Shown here piece by piece: positions 20,758 through 28,227 of a stretch of 28,227 nucleotides of DNA. The translations under genes and the position numbers were made by a program. The stretch comes from Mnemiopsis leidyi. Lineage: Eukaryota; Ctenophora; Tentaculata; Lobata; Bolinopsidae. The notes under the pieces are model-generated. The model had not been told where the DNA came from. It did not search any database and saw nothing but the letters and a program-made list of their open reading frames with translations. The stretch lies in the NCBI GenBank assembly GCA_000226015.1, contig JH155358.1, positions 165,052-193,278 of the forward strand. The letters are read 5' to 3'. The first letter of the stretch is position 1. Each line of letters begins with the position of its first letter.

Positions 20758-21064
20758 GCCAGTTCCAACATTACCTGTAGTTACTAATGTCCGGTAGTTC
20801 ATACTTTCACATATGTACTGGGCGGAGGTTGTTGTTGGATAGCCCGAGTAATATGAGGAAGCGCTCCTACACACTGGTGTTGTATCCGCCCCATTCCTTC
20901 TCATCATCAGAACACCCGTGTTTGACCGCTCAGTACTGGAACTCCATATGGAAAATTCTATATCGACGGGAACATCTTCTGTTCGGATCTCTGAAACATT
21001 CGAATAAATAAACGGGTTCTGTTTTGTGCATGGTTCAATTGTTTCTAGGAAGTGTCAGTAATAC

Positions 21065-21103
21065 AAGGTAATTATTAAAGCTTAAGGTAATTATTAAAGC
21101 TTA
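21065..21103. repeat. 19-bp tandem duplication in the receptor C intron
   Basis: Two direct copies of AAGGTAATTATTAAAGCTT, at 21065-21083 and 21084-21102, inside the receptor C intron. Confidence 0.85.
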
Positions 21104-21585
21104 AGTTCATGTGGTTGATGGGAAGGGTCGAATAAAAAAAACTAACCATAGATCCAGTTTAGAGCAATCGCCAGACAAATTACCAAGCACATATCAAAAG
21201 TACGGTTCGTGTTGATGCAAGTTTGCCATGAAGATTCATCTTATAGTCCATTTAAAATCCCGTGTCATTCAGTGATGTCGAGATACCCTTGTCGCTTATC
21301 ATGGGTGGCAGTCATTGTTTTTGATATGGTTTTTCTTTTTATTTTTTAATTAAATCAGTTAATCCGGTTGACAAATTGTCGATATGGCCATGAGTCTGCG
21401 TGTAATTTTTGTCCTGACAGTGAAATTCGGAAACTTCACGTGATACAGCAATTTTTATGATAACATATCTGAGACCAGACATGAGGCTGTCTAGTGTCTA
21501 TTTCCAGACTGCCACTGAGGCTTTGTTGAAAAGTTGAAACTTGAAAAACAGTGCTGACATCATTACGACACCGTGACAGGAGTCA

Positions 21586-22040
21586 AAATGACTTAATCTC
21601 AACTCATTAAGCATTATTTGAAGACTGTTACGCATCCTGTTTGTTCACACCAGCACTAATAGAAATTGCCACTGACACATATCATGTGATCTTTAAATCA
21701 TAATTCTATTCAAGGTAACCAAGGTAACCGTACAATTTAACCGTACATCTATCCAAATTTGAAGTTGACCGGACAATTTAACCGTACATCTATCCAATTT
21801 AACCGTACAATTTAACCGTAGATATTTCCAAGTTAACCCTAAAATTTTACAATGCATCAATTCAAATTAACAGTACAATTTAATCGTACACATTACCAAG
21901 TTAATCTTAAAGTTTAACCTTTAACCGTCTATTCCTGGACGACTTCTATCGATCCAAGCATAAGTTTCGAAATGACCTCATCTTAATTAATACTCGCATT
22001 ATTTGAAGACTGAAAAACAGCCTGACTAGTTACGCCAGCT
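21586..22040 (+). repeat. diverged direct duplication flanking minisatellite block 1
   Basis: Segments at about 21586-21655 and 21970-22040 are related. Both contain an AAATGAC start, the exact string GCATTATTTGAAGACTG (21611-21627 and 21996-22012) and a CACCAGC/CGCCAGC end. They enclose the first block of the 34-bp minisatellite, so the larger unit (unique segment plus minisatellite) appears to have been duplicated and then diverged. Confidence 0.6.
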
Positions 22041-22285
22041 TTGGTTTGACTATATCTTGGTTTCTCTAAGCCATTTCATTTGTCGGTAAATATTGCGGGT
22101 TGTCTACTCTCTGATTTAAGTTAACCGTACATCTACCCAAGTTAACCGTACAATTTAACCGTACATCTATCCAAGTTTACCGTACAATTTAACCGTACAT
22201 CTATCCAAGTTGACCGTACAAGTTAACCGTACATCTATCTAGGGTAAGCGTACAACTTAACCATACATCTATCCGAATTAAACGT
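21712..22285 (+). repeat. 34-bp minisatellite in two blocks
   Basis: Repeated AACCGTACAATTT and AACCGTACATCTATCC motifs alternate to form a unit of about 34 bp. Block 1 (about 21712-21925) is degenerate. Block 2 (about 22118-22285) is more regular. The array ends about 35 bp before the first recognisable UPF2 exon, so it lies in the presumed upstream intron. Confidence 0.88.
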
Positions 22286-22318
22286 AAAATAGGCCCTCTA
22301 ACCCCGGTAAATTTCCAG

Positions 22319-24862
22319 GAGACAGTAGGAATCCTCGTGGTGGACAACGTGCTGGAGGCGATACGTATCGGCATGGAGATAAACCAGCCTCACTACAACC
22401 AGAGGAGAATTGCGGAGGCTAAACTTCTGGGAGAGTTGTACAATTACAGGATGGTGGAAAGTAATATCATCTTCAACACTCTCTACCTCGTTATCTCTTT
22501 CGGGGCTCTTCCTGATTGTAAGTTTTTCTAAATTTTATTTTCTGAAGTTGTTGATTGGTTTGTAAACTCCAGGGATTAGGTAGAACCTGCGTGTGAAAAA
22601 GAAATTACTAGCCTCAATAAACGGAGTTAATTTGTAGTGCTGAAATAGCTTTAAAGTTTGTTTATGTGCTTATTGCCTGTAAATAAAAAGTTCATTAAAA
22701 TTGTCATAATAAATCATATAATCCACCCAGCCACGAACCCGATTGACCTGCCTCAAGACATGATAAGAACGAGGATAGTGCTGACTATATTAGAGACTTG
22801 TGGGCAGTACTTCGAGAAAGGATCTCTGAAGAAGAAGTGTGACATCTTCCTCCTATTCTTCCAGGTTACTGAAGTGTTGTTTTAGTTTTAGCTGAACATA
22901 GGGTTTTACGATTACCCCTCTTTTATATTGTGGTGCCTTTCGTCGTGACAATATCAAATTCGTGACAAAATTTAATTCAATCATGGAAGGGAAGTGTTCT
23001 AACCAGCTATAATATATGTTTAACTAAACTGTATTTTCCGACCAGAAATACCTGTTCACAAAAGTCCAGCCGCTGCCAATTGACGTGGAGTACGCGATAC
23101 AAGACACTCTAGAAAGCATCAGACCAAATATTACCATGTACACCACTGTAGCCGCTGTGGATATGGCCATTGCTGAAATATCTCCGCAGCTCAAGAATCT
23201 TCTAGGTATTTTTAAGCTAAATACGTCAAATTGATGGTCTCGAAAATCGAAATTAATATATTTTTCTGTCATATTTTCGAATTCCTCAACTTTCGACGTT
23301 TTATCTTTAATAACCCATGTCCCATACTAGGAAATCAGGAAGAAGCGGAGGAGACAGAGGAAGACGAAGACACGGAGACTGAAGATCAGGGAGAAGAAAC
23401 TCCTGATGAGAAGGAAGAAGAGGTCAAAGTCAACAAAAAGCTTGAGGTAGAGAAACCGAAAGCCTGTTGTTTTCTTTTTGCCCTGTGTGTAGTGTATTTT
23501 TGTGCTGAATAATAAAATTGAGACCTTGCTTAATTCGAACATGTAAAACTCTGTTTTAAGTAGAACATGACACCTCCAGCATTCCACCCTGATTTGTGTC
23601 GATTTTCCATTGCTCTTGAATTCTAAGCCTTCTATAAATCTGCACATTAAGCCAGTCCCAGGCCCCAATTCAGGCACCTGCATATACGTCCTCGATCCTC
23701 AATACGTTCGCGTTAGTAGTGCATTGTAATCTAAATAGTAAGCATAAGTAGAAATATAGTCCTCTTACTAATACCATATCAACAGGTCGTGAAGTGCTAC
23801 ACTCATCTACTGGAGACAAATGATAAAGTTATTATCTTACAATACCATATCAACAGGTCGTGAAGTGCTACACTCATCTACTGGAGACAAATGATAAAGT
23901 TATTATCTTACTAATACCATATCAACAGGTCGTGAAGTGCGAGGAAGACGACGAGTTCATTGCGGAGTTGGAGCGAACTATGACGTCAGAACTTACCGGC
24001 AGGAAGATGGACAGTACTGTCAACAAGGTTAACAGTAGTGATCTGGCGCTGCCCATGAACAGGGGTTTCAAAGGTGTGTGTCTGTCATTCTTCTTTATTT
24101 GTGTGTTTACGTCTTCTAGGTGAGTGTCTGTCATTCTTCTTTATTTGTGTGTTTACGTCTTCTATCAAACTTCTAATTCTTTATTTCCTCAATCAATTTC
24201 ATGTTCAATCACCTAAATTACTTATCTATCAATATCATTCATACCCTACATTCCTATCCTGAATACCCTACATTTTTTCCCAGGGCACAAGATCGATGGA
24301 AACTCCGTACAGTTTAGCGTCATGATGAAGAAAGGCTCCAAACAGCAGTTCAAGAAAATGGACATCCCCGTTGAGTCTGAGTTTGCGAGTAACCTGTTTG
24401 ACAAGCAGAAAGCTGTGGTCCGAGAACGAGAAGAGATGAAGAGACTGGTTCTTAGTCAGGAGATGAGGCAGGAGGAGGAAGAACTGATGGTAAGTCATAT
24501 GTGCCTAGCCTGGCGAACTTAGTGGAAATCCTTGCTGTACGGCATGTTAAACAAGGAATGGGAGCTAAGGGGTTCCGTGCAGTCCAATCTTTAGTGCAAG
24601 CTTTACATTGAAGATGTTACCAATTCCTCGACAAGTTTTTCTTTTTCCGATGGCTTATTTTATTTTTAAATCGGAAATAATTAATATTTCCGCACATTTA
24701 TTGAATATTGTAGTTTTAAAACCAATCCTCTTCACTCAGGCTGAGCAGATGGACCAGCACAAAAGTTCGGGTGTGGGCTACCGAGCTGGGGAAAGAAAGC
24801 AAAAACCGCGAAAAGCTCCACAACTTACCACTGACATGTTTAACTTTAGCAGCGGAAAATAG
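22319..24862 (+). CDS. UPF2: UPF2 (nonsense-mediated decay factor), C-terminal third only
   Basis: Seven exons: 22319-22517, 22731-22864, 23046-23205, 23331-23446, 23929-24073, 24284-24489, 24740-24862. All junctions are GT-AG and phases agree; joined they give 360 codons plus TAG. Exons 1-3 are the end of the third MIF4G domain (VVDNVLEAIRIGMEINQP, NQRRIAEAKLLGELYNYRMV, ILETCGQYFEKGS), the part that binds UPF3 in other animals. Exon 4 is the acidic Glu/Asp linker. Exons 5-7 are the UPF1-binding C-terminus (CEEDDEFIAELERTM, KKGSKQQFKKMDIPV). UPF2 bridges UPF1 and UPF3 in mRNA surveillance. Human UPF2 has about 1,270 residues, and the first two MIF4G domains are absent: I find no upstream exon between 21193 and 22318, and the DNA to the left holds other genes. 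This is a gene split by a very long intron, a truncated copy, or a misassembly. Intron 4 and the exon 5 donor carry tandem duplications. Confidence 0.93.
23765..23940 (+). repeat. triplicated 3' splice site before UPF2 exon 5 (71/72-bp tandem units)
   Basis: The sequence TTACTAATACCATATCAACAG plus the first 12 exon bases (GTCGTGAAGTGC) occurs three times, with acceptor AGs ending at 23785, 23856 and 23928. The spacings are 71 and 72 bp. Copy 2 has lost one T, changing the branch-point-like TACTAAT to TACAAT. The third copy joins the conserved UPF2 coding sequence. Confidence 0.95.
24076..24164 (+). repeat. 46-bp tandem duplication at the UPF2 exon 5 donor
   Basis: GTGTCTGTCATTCTTCTTTA and what follows it occurs at 24078-24118 and again at 24124-24164. 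The junction creates a second donor, TAG|GTGAGT, at 24120, besides the in-phase donor AAAG|GTGTGT at 24074. Confidence 0.93.
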
Positions 24863-25129
24863 CTGGCACTCTGACAAATGACATTTCAGACAACTCTCTT
24901 TTCTTGAACTCCTATGCTTGGTCACGTGATAAAGACAGGAAAGTGGATGACGCGGTTGTTGAACGAAATGCAGAACCTCAAGTTGACGGAAATGTGGGTA
25001 ATGTGGGGATTTGTCTCGTGTTCAGGGTCACGCTTTGCGCGGCTTGCAGGCGGGGATTAGAATTGGGGACTGCTATTTTTATGTAGAAAGACTGGGAGGA
25101 TGTTTGAATGTTTGCTACTTGTTTTGTCG
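24863..25129 (+). other. probable UPF2 3' UTR
   Basis: Sequence between the UPF2 TAG and the first AATAAA. It contains no continuing coding frame. Confidence 0.5.
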
Positions 25130-25135
25130 AATAAA
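25130..25135 (+). terminator. candidate UPF2 polyadenylation signal
   Basis: AATAAA about 270 nt after the UPF2 stop codon, a typical distance for an animal gene. Confidence 0.5.
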
Positions 25136-26004
25136 GGATTTAAGACTGCTGGACAGGCATGCAGATATTTATATCTATAGTTATTATCTATGATATAAAC
25201 AAATATATGAAAAGCGGTAATTTATTCTATTATAGATAATATTATGTTTATTTTACTTTTTAGCCATTGTTTATGGAAAGTTGATGATTACTATTAAGAG
25301 GAGCAATGTCAAATGGAAGCAATAGACTTGGCTTAGGTTACAGTAAATTTGGTTTTACAAATGATTAAATTGGTTAAAAACCTCACTGCTCACAGCGTCT
25401 TTCCTTTATGCTTTGAGTTTGTGCTTGCGTGTCAGTCGACTGTTAAACTTAATCATCAATTTCGGTGATGCCACGAAGGGTGCAATAAATATTGAATTGT
25501 GATAACTGTCACATGATTTATTTGTTGATTTAGTTTTGCCTGTTTTCATGTTAAACTTCAAACTCGCGGTATTACTATTTTGTTCTTTTCTGATGTAGAT
25601 GAGTTGAAGCCTTTACGGGCGGTGACTTTTTTAATCCCAACTCCAGAGTGCATAGCAGGACTCAAAGTTAAAATGCATGAGTGATGAGCCATGCGCTTTG
25701 ACGCCGTATCACTCTCTAATTTGGAGCCGCGCACGTACGAACTAAACTGGTTTAGCAAGTCTACATCTGTTGTCTTCAAGGGCGTATTCAGTATTGTATA
25801 TTTCAGTGCGAAATTTGGTTGCTTAGAGTCGAGTGAGTGGTGAGACAAATTACAATTATATAGCCACGTTACATAGCCCTGTGGCTTCCGCTGCGCACTC
25901 CTTATCGGGACGCGCACTGTGTCATGTGTCAGTGTGAGCTTTTACGTGCGCCCTAATTTCGCACAGCTAGAGGGATGTACGTGTTTAAAAAGCTCACTAA
26001 CGAC
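25136..26004. other. non-coding stretch, nothing recognised
   Basis: A 119-codon minus-strand open frame (25558-25917) has no domain, no clear start context and no similarity I recognise. I treat it as chance. Confidence 0.5.
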
Positions 26005-26415
26005 TTGTAGGTTGAAGACCTTTCGTCGTGACCATCACGCGCTCTCACGCATTTCTGCACTGGCCTGGCGAATTTCTATAAAGAAATTCTAAACGCGCGC
26101 ATCGCCCGCGTTTATAACATCAAACATTTAAGCTGGCAGCCTGTTTGTTGTACTTGTAGGTTAATTACCTATTGTCGCGGTCATCATGACGCGCTCTCAC
26201 GCATTTCTAGCCTGGCGAAGAAATTCTAGACGTTATCGGGCGATGCGCGGCTCTCTCTACGCGTTTCTTTCCGCGAAACAATTAGCTCAACGTTGTCAGA
26301 CGTTGTCTGACCTGCTGCCGCGAAGCGCGCGGCAACATTGAAAATGGGCCGCAACGCAAGGCAAGCTCAACGGGCCAGGCCAGAAATGCGTGAGAGCGCG
26401 TGATGGCCGCGACAG
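26005..26415. mobile_element. large foldback element, CpG-rich
   Basis: The left arm (26005-26070: GTAGGTTGAAGACC ... CACGCGCTCTCACGCATTTC ... GGCCTGGC) is matched by its reverse complement at 26371-26415 (GCCAGGCCAGAAATGCG...). A second direct copy of the left arm sits at 26156-26220. The interior is GC- and CpG-rich (GCGCGC, GCCGCGAAGC), unlike the A+T-rich surroundings. No transposase frame is seen, so it would be non-autonomous. The ends are not certain. Confidence 0.6.
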
Positions 26416-26417
26416 TT

Positions 26418-26488
26418 TGACGAGATTATATCCGTCTAACGTTCTAACGTTCAGCTTTAGCTGCGTGAGTCGGGTATCACCGCGACAA
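26418..26488 (+). repeat. copy of the TGACGAGATTATATCCGTCT repeat
   Basis: About 71 bp that recur almost exactly at 27001-27076 (which has a 5-bp insertion, AAACG) and, diverged, at about 26562-26611. The string ends in the same CGGGTATCACCGCGACAA terminus as the MITE at 26956-27077, so this is probably a half element joined to the larger foldback. Confidence 0.85.
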
Positions 26489-26955
26489 CGACAGTAGGTT
26501 ATCAACCTTCAACAATTAGCCTGAGGTCCCCAGGTAAACGATCAGATTCGGGTTGCGGGTATTTGACGAGATATTAAATCCGTCTACCGCTTGAGCTGCG
26601 AGAGTCGGATATTTCTTGTAGACTGTAAACTGTTGTGCCATTAAATGGTAAGCTACCTATCATCTATCAAACACACGACCTGCTCCAACCAAAGCCCTTT
26701 TGTGCTTATTAAATCTTTTTTGATTTAAAACCAAATTTTTTGATTTAAAACAATGAAATTATTTTAATCATTAAATGATCATGATGTGAAGTTCAAATAA
26801 TATGAATTCGAATGTCATTAGGTCAAATCCGCTGTCACAATGTGGAAGACACATCTTTCAACAATAAACAAGATCTCTCCATTATTCTTGTTGGTACTAG
26901 CCCTAAGGTAACCTAGAAACTTGAAGTAAAACGAAGAAACGGAATCTGAGCCACA

Positions 26956-27077
26956 ATTGTCGAGGTGTTACCCGACTCGCTTGTAGGTTGATAACCTACT
27001 TGACGAGATTATATCCGTCTAACGTTCTAACGAAACGTTCAGCTTTAGCTGCGTGAGTCGGGTATCACCGCGACAAT
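26956..27077. mobile_element. 122-bp MITE-like element with terminal inverted repeats
   Basis: The left end ATTGTCGAGGTGTTACCCGA (from 26956) is the inverse, with few mismatches, of the right end ...GTCGGGTATCACCGCGACAAT (to 27077). The TIR is about 25 bp. Just inside the left TIR is GTAGGTTGATAACCTAC, a short palindrome. No target-site duplication is obvious and there is no coding capacity. Confidence 0.7.
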
Positions 27078-27631
27078 AACCTACTGTCGCGGCCACAATG
27101 CTTTAAAGTTTTGAACACTTAACTTATTTAGAACATGAAAACTTTGCATGCTTGTTGCGCACTCAAACTAGGTCAGAACATCCCCAAACTAGTACATAAA
27201 AAGAAGCATGCCAATCCTTCCACCTTCGGTCAACTCAGACAAATGACTGGGAAATCAAGATTGAGGGTTTAATGAGAAGGATCTCCACTAAAAGATAATA
27301 TCTTCCAGGAGCCCCTTTAGTAATTAGTATAACCGCTTAAACCCGGGTAGCTGTATCATTGGTGTAATAAATAATAAATAAACCCTGAACTGATAGTTAG
27401 TTAGAGTAGTTACTTTAAGTATTTTTTCGTTACTGTGCCTTATAAACAATTATATTAAATATTATTTTATTATTATGATGGATATGACTGCCCATGGGTA
27501 TTTCTTAAAAGGAGAAAATACAATCAAGGGCTGCTAAGGAATCTTAGCCAACCACCTAAGCTGGATGACCTGTGTTTGTCATGCAACACTGAGAAGCTCC
27601 TCCTTTACATCTACATTCCATTTTTTCCCGT
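27078..27631. other. non-coding stretch, nothing recognised
   Basis: A+T-rich sequence without supported genes. It begins with another fragment of the foldback family (AACCTACTGTCGCGGCC). Confidence 0.5.
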
Positions 27632-27670
27632 ATCTTGCCATTTGGGCCCGAAGGGCCCAAATGGCAAGAT
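27632..27670. repeat. perfect 18-bp inverted repeat with 3-nt loop
   Basis: ATCTTGCCATTTGGGCCC (27632-27649), loop GAA, then the exact reverse complement (27653-27670). As RNA or single-stranded DNA it would form a very stable hairpin. Confidence 0.95.
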
Positions 27671-27682
27671 TGTTTTGATACG

Positions 27683-27702
27683 TTTTGTGCACGTGCACAA
27701 AA
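27683..27702. repeat. perfect 20-bp palindrome centred on CACGTG
   Basis: TTTTGTGCACGTGCACAAAA is fully self-complementary and has an E-box core. It lies 12 bp after the 27632-27670 hairpin. Confidence 0.95.
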
Positions 27703-27979
27703 AGTACAAAACAAGGGTTGGCGATCGACAGCCATGGGTGCAAATAAGTCCAAATTTGACTAATTTAAGGTACCGAAAATATTTTTTTAATTTAGATATT
27801 TTAATCCCGAATTCACAAACATTTGAAACTAACGTGCTTTCAGCAAGGTGGGGATTTTTGCATACAGTTTCTCTGCAAATATCTATATTTCAACATAAAC
27901 TTGGCCTTTAAATGTGTAAGCTTGCCTTTACGAAGGAAATAGTTTCATGTAGCACAGAAAATGTCAACTGGGACTGTTC

Positions 27980-28195
27980 GCCGCAGGCGAAAAATTTTGA
28001 GGATTTGGACACAGACCTAGACCTAGAAGCGATTTGGTAATAAAGGCCAATCTCATGGGAAGTCTTTCAATAGACACAAAACTAGGGTTCAAGGGTGTGA
28101 TATAAAATCTTATGATTCAGTAAATGCCTGCCGCAGGCGAAAATTCGAAAATATTCGCAATAGAATGGACCTAGAAGCGATTTGGTAATAAAGGC
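27980..28195 (+). repeat. direct repeat of about 149 bp near the window end
   Basis: GCCGCAGGCGAAAA occurs at 27980-27993 and 28130-28143. A 28-bp block beginning GACCTAGAAGCGATTTGG occurs at 28020-28047 and 28168-28195. The spacings are 150 and 148 bp, so a unit of about 149 bp is repeated, and the array may continue past the window. The sequence between the matched blocks has diverged. Confidence 0.8.
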
Positions 28196-28227
28196 AAATA
28201 TACAATGATAGTTTTGAAATTGATGTA

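Larger units (their letters stand above)
18745..21192 (-). pseudogene. receptor C: SRCR-like + Cys-repeat membrane protein with an in-frame stop
   Basis: Same architecture as receptor B. Exon 1 is 21192-21147 (46 nt, MCLVICLAIALNWIY). The 156-bp intron has GTTAGT donor and AATGTTTCAG acceptor. Exon 2 is 20990-18745. Reading through would give 763 codons: signal peptide, SRCR-like domain with a Tyr-rich loop, a half repeat, nine full and one short Cys repeat, an acidic RLEELQEEE segment, a transmembrane helix at about 663-688 and a tail with Y758 in ENTYEEV. Codon 94 is TAA (20757-20755), where gene B has TAC (GSGYIFAED against GTG-stop-NFAED). The product would stop after 93 aa. The rest of the frame is intact, with no other stop or frameshift, so the lesion is recent, a sequencing error, an allele, or bypassed by splicing. 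If translation restarted at the ATG at 20364, the 539-aa product would lack a signal peptide. Confidence 0.75.

Noticed and set aside
11236..21192. TNF-receptor family identity
   Set aside because: Cysteine spacing (C-x-C...AGxYW...CxxCP...TYS...CxxCP) fits GCC2/GCC3 ephrin-receptor-like repeats better than TNFR modules, and no death domain or TRAF-type tail was seen.
25558..25917. 119-codon minus-strand frame downstream of UPF2
   Set aside because: No domain, no supporting splice sites and no recognisable family; too weak to call.
27576..27911. 111-codon plus-strand frame and overlapping minus-strand frame
   Set aside because: Both run through the perfect hairpin and palindrome, so the open frames reflect repeat structure rather than coding.

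Overview
This window is eukaryotic and almost certainly from an animal. It has GT-AG introns of about 115-480 bp, AATAAA-type polyadenylation signals, long A+T-rich intergenic DNA, microsatellites and minisatellites. Its proteins include a DAPK-like kinase, an SVOP-like transporter, modular cysteine-rich receptors and the nonsense-mediated decay factor UPF2. The divergence of UPF2 and the receptor architecture fit an early-branching (non-bilaterian) animal, but I cannot name the species.

Layout. Positions 1-6530 are mostly non-coding: a CT microsatellite, a 25-bp minisatellite, an exact 5 x 70-bp tandem array and a GT-rich tract, with at most one weak terminal exon. An intronless Ser/Thr kinase of the DAPK/DRAK/MLCK type lies at 6531-7541 (+). 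After 2 kb with a small foldback element comes an SVOP-like major facilitator at 9569-11002 (+), with a promoter-like block and a probable 5' UTR intron. It converges on a tandem cluster of three minus-strand paralogues (called A, B and C here; 11236-13657, 14944-18125, 18745-21192). Each has a 46-nt signal-peptide exon ending in phase 1, followed by one very large exon. That exon encodes a divergent SRCR-like domain, about 10-15 GCC2/GCC3 (ephrin-receptor-like) Cys repeats of about 45 residues, one transmembrane helix and a tail ending in a conserved N-x-Y-x-x-hydrophobic motif. Copy C has an in-frame TAA. The region 21700-22285 is a 34-bp minisatellite. Seven spliced exons at 22319-24862 (+) encode only the C-terminal third of UPF2. 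The right end (26005-28195) is rich in foldback/MITE-like elements, perfect palindromes and a direct repeat of about 150 bp.

Main points for follow-up: (1) the receptor cluster, with repeat-number variation, patches of near-identity across paralogues and a conserved C-terminal tyrosine motif; (2) UPF2, whose exon 5 splice sites are duplicated on both sides, so that the upstream acceptors give either a 24-codon in-frame insertion or an immediate stop, a possible self-regulating NMD switch; (3) the missing 5' part of UPF2.
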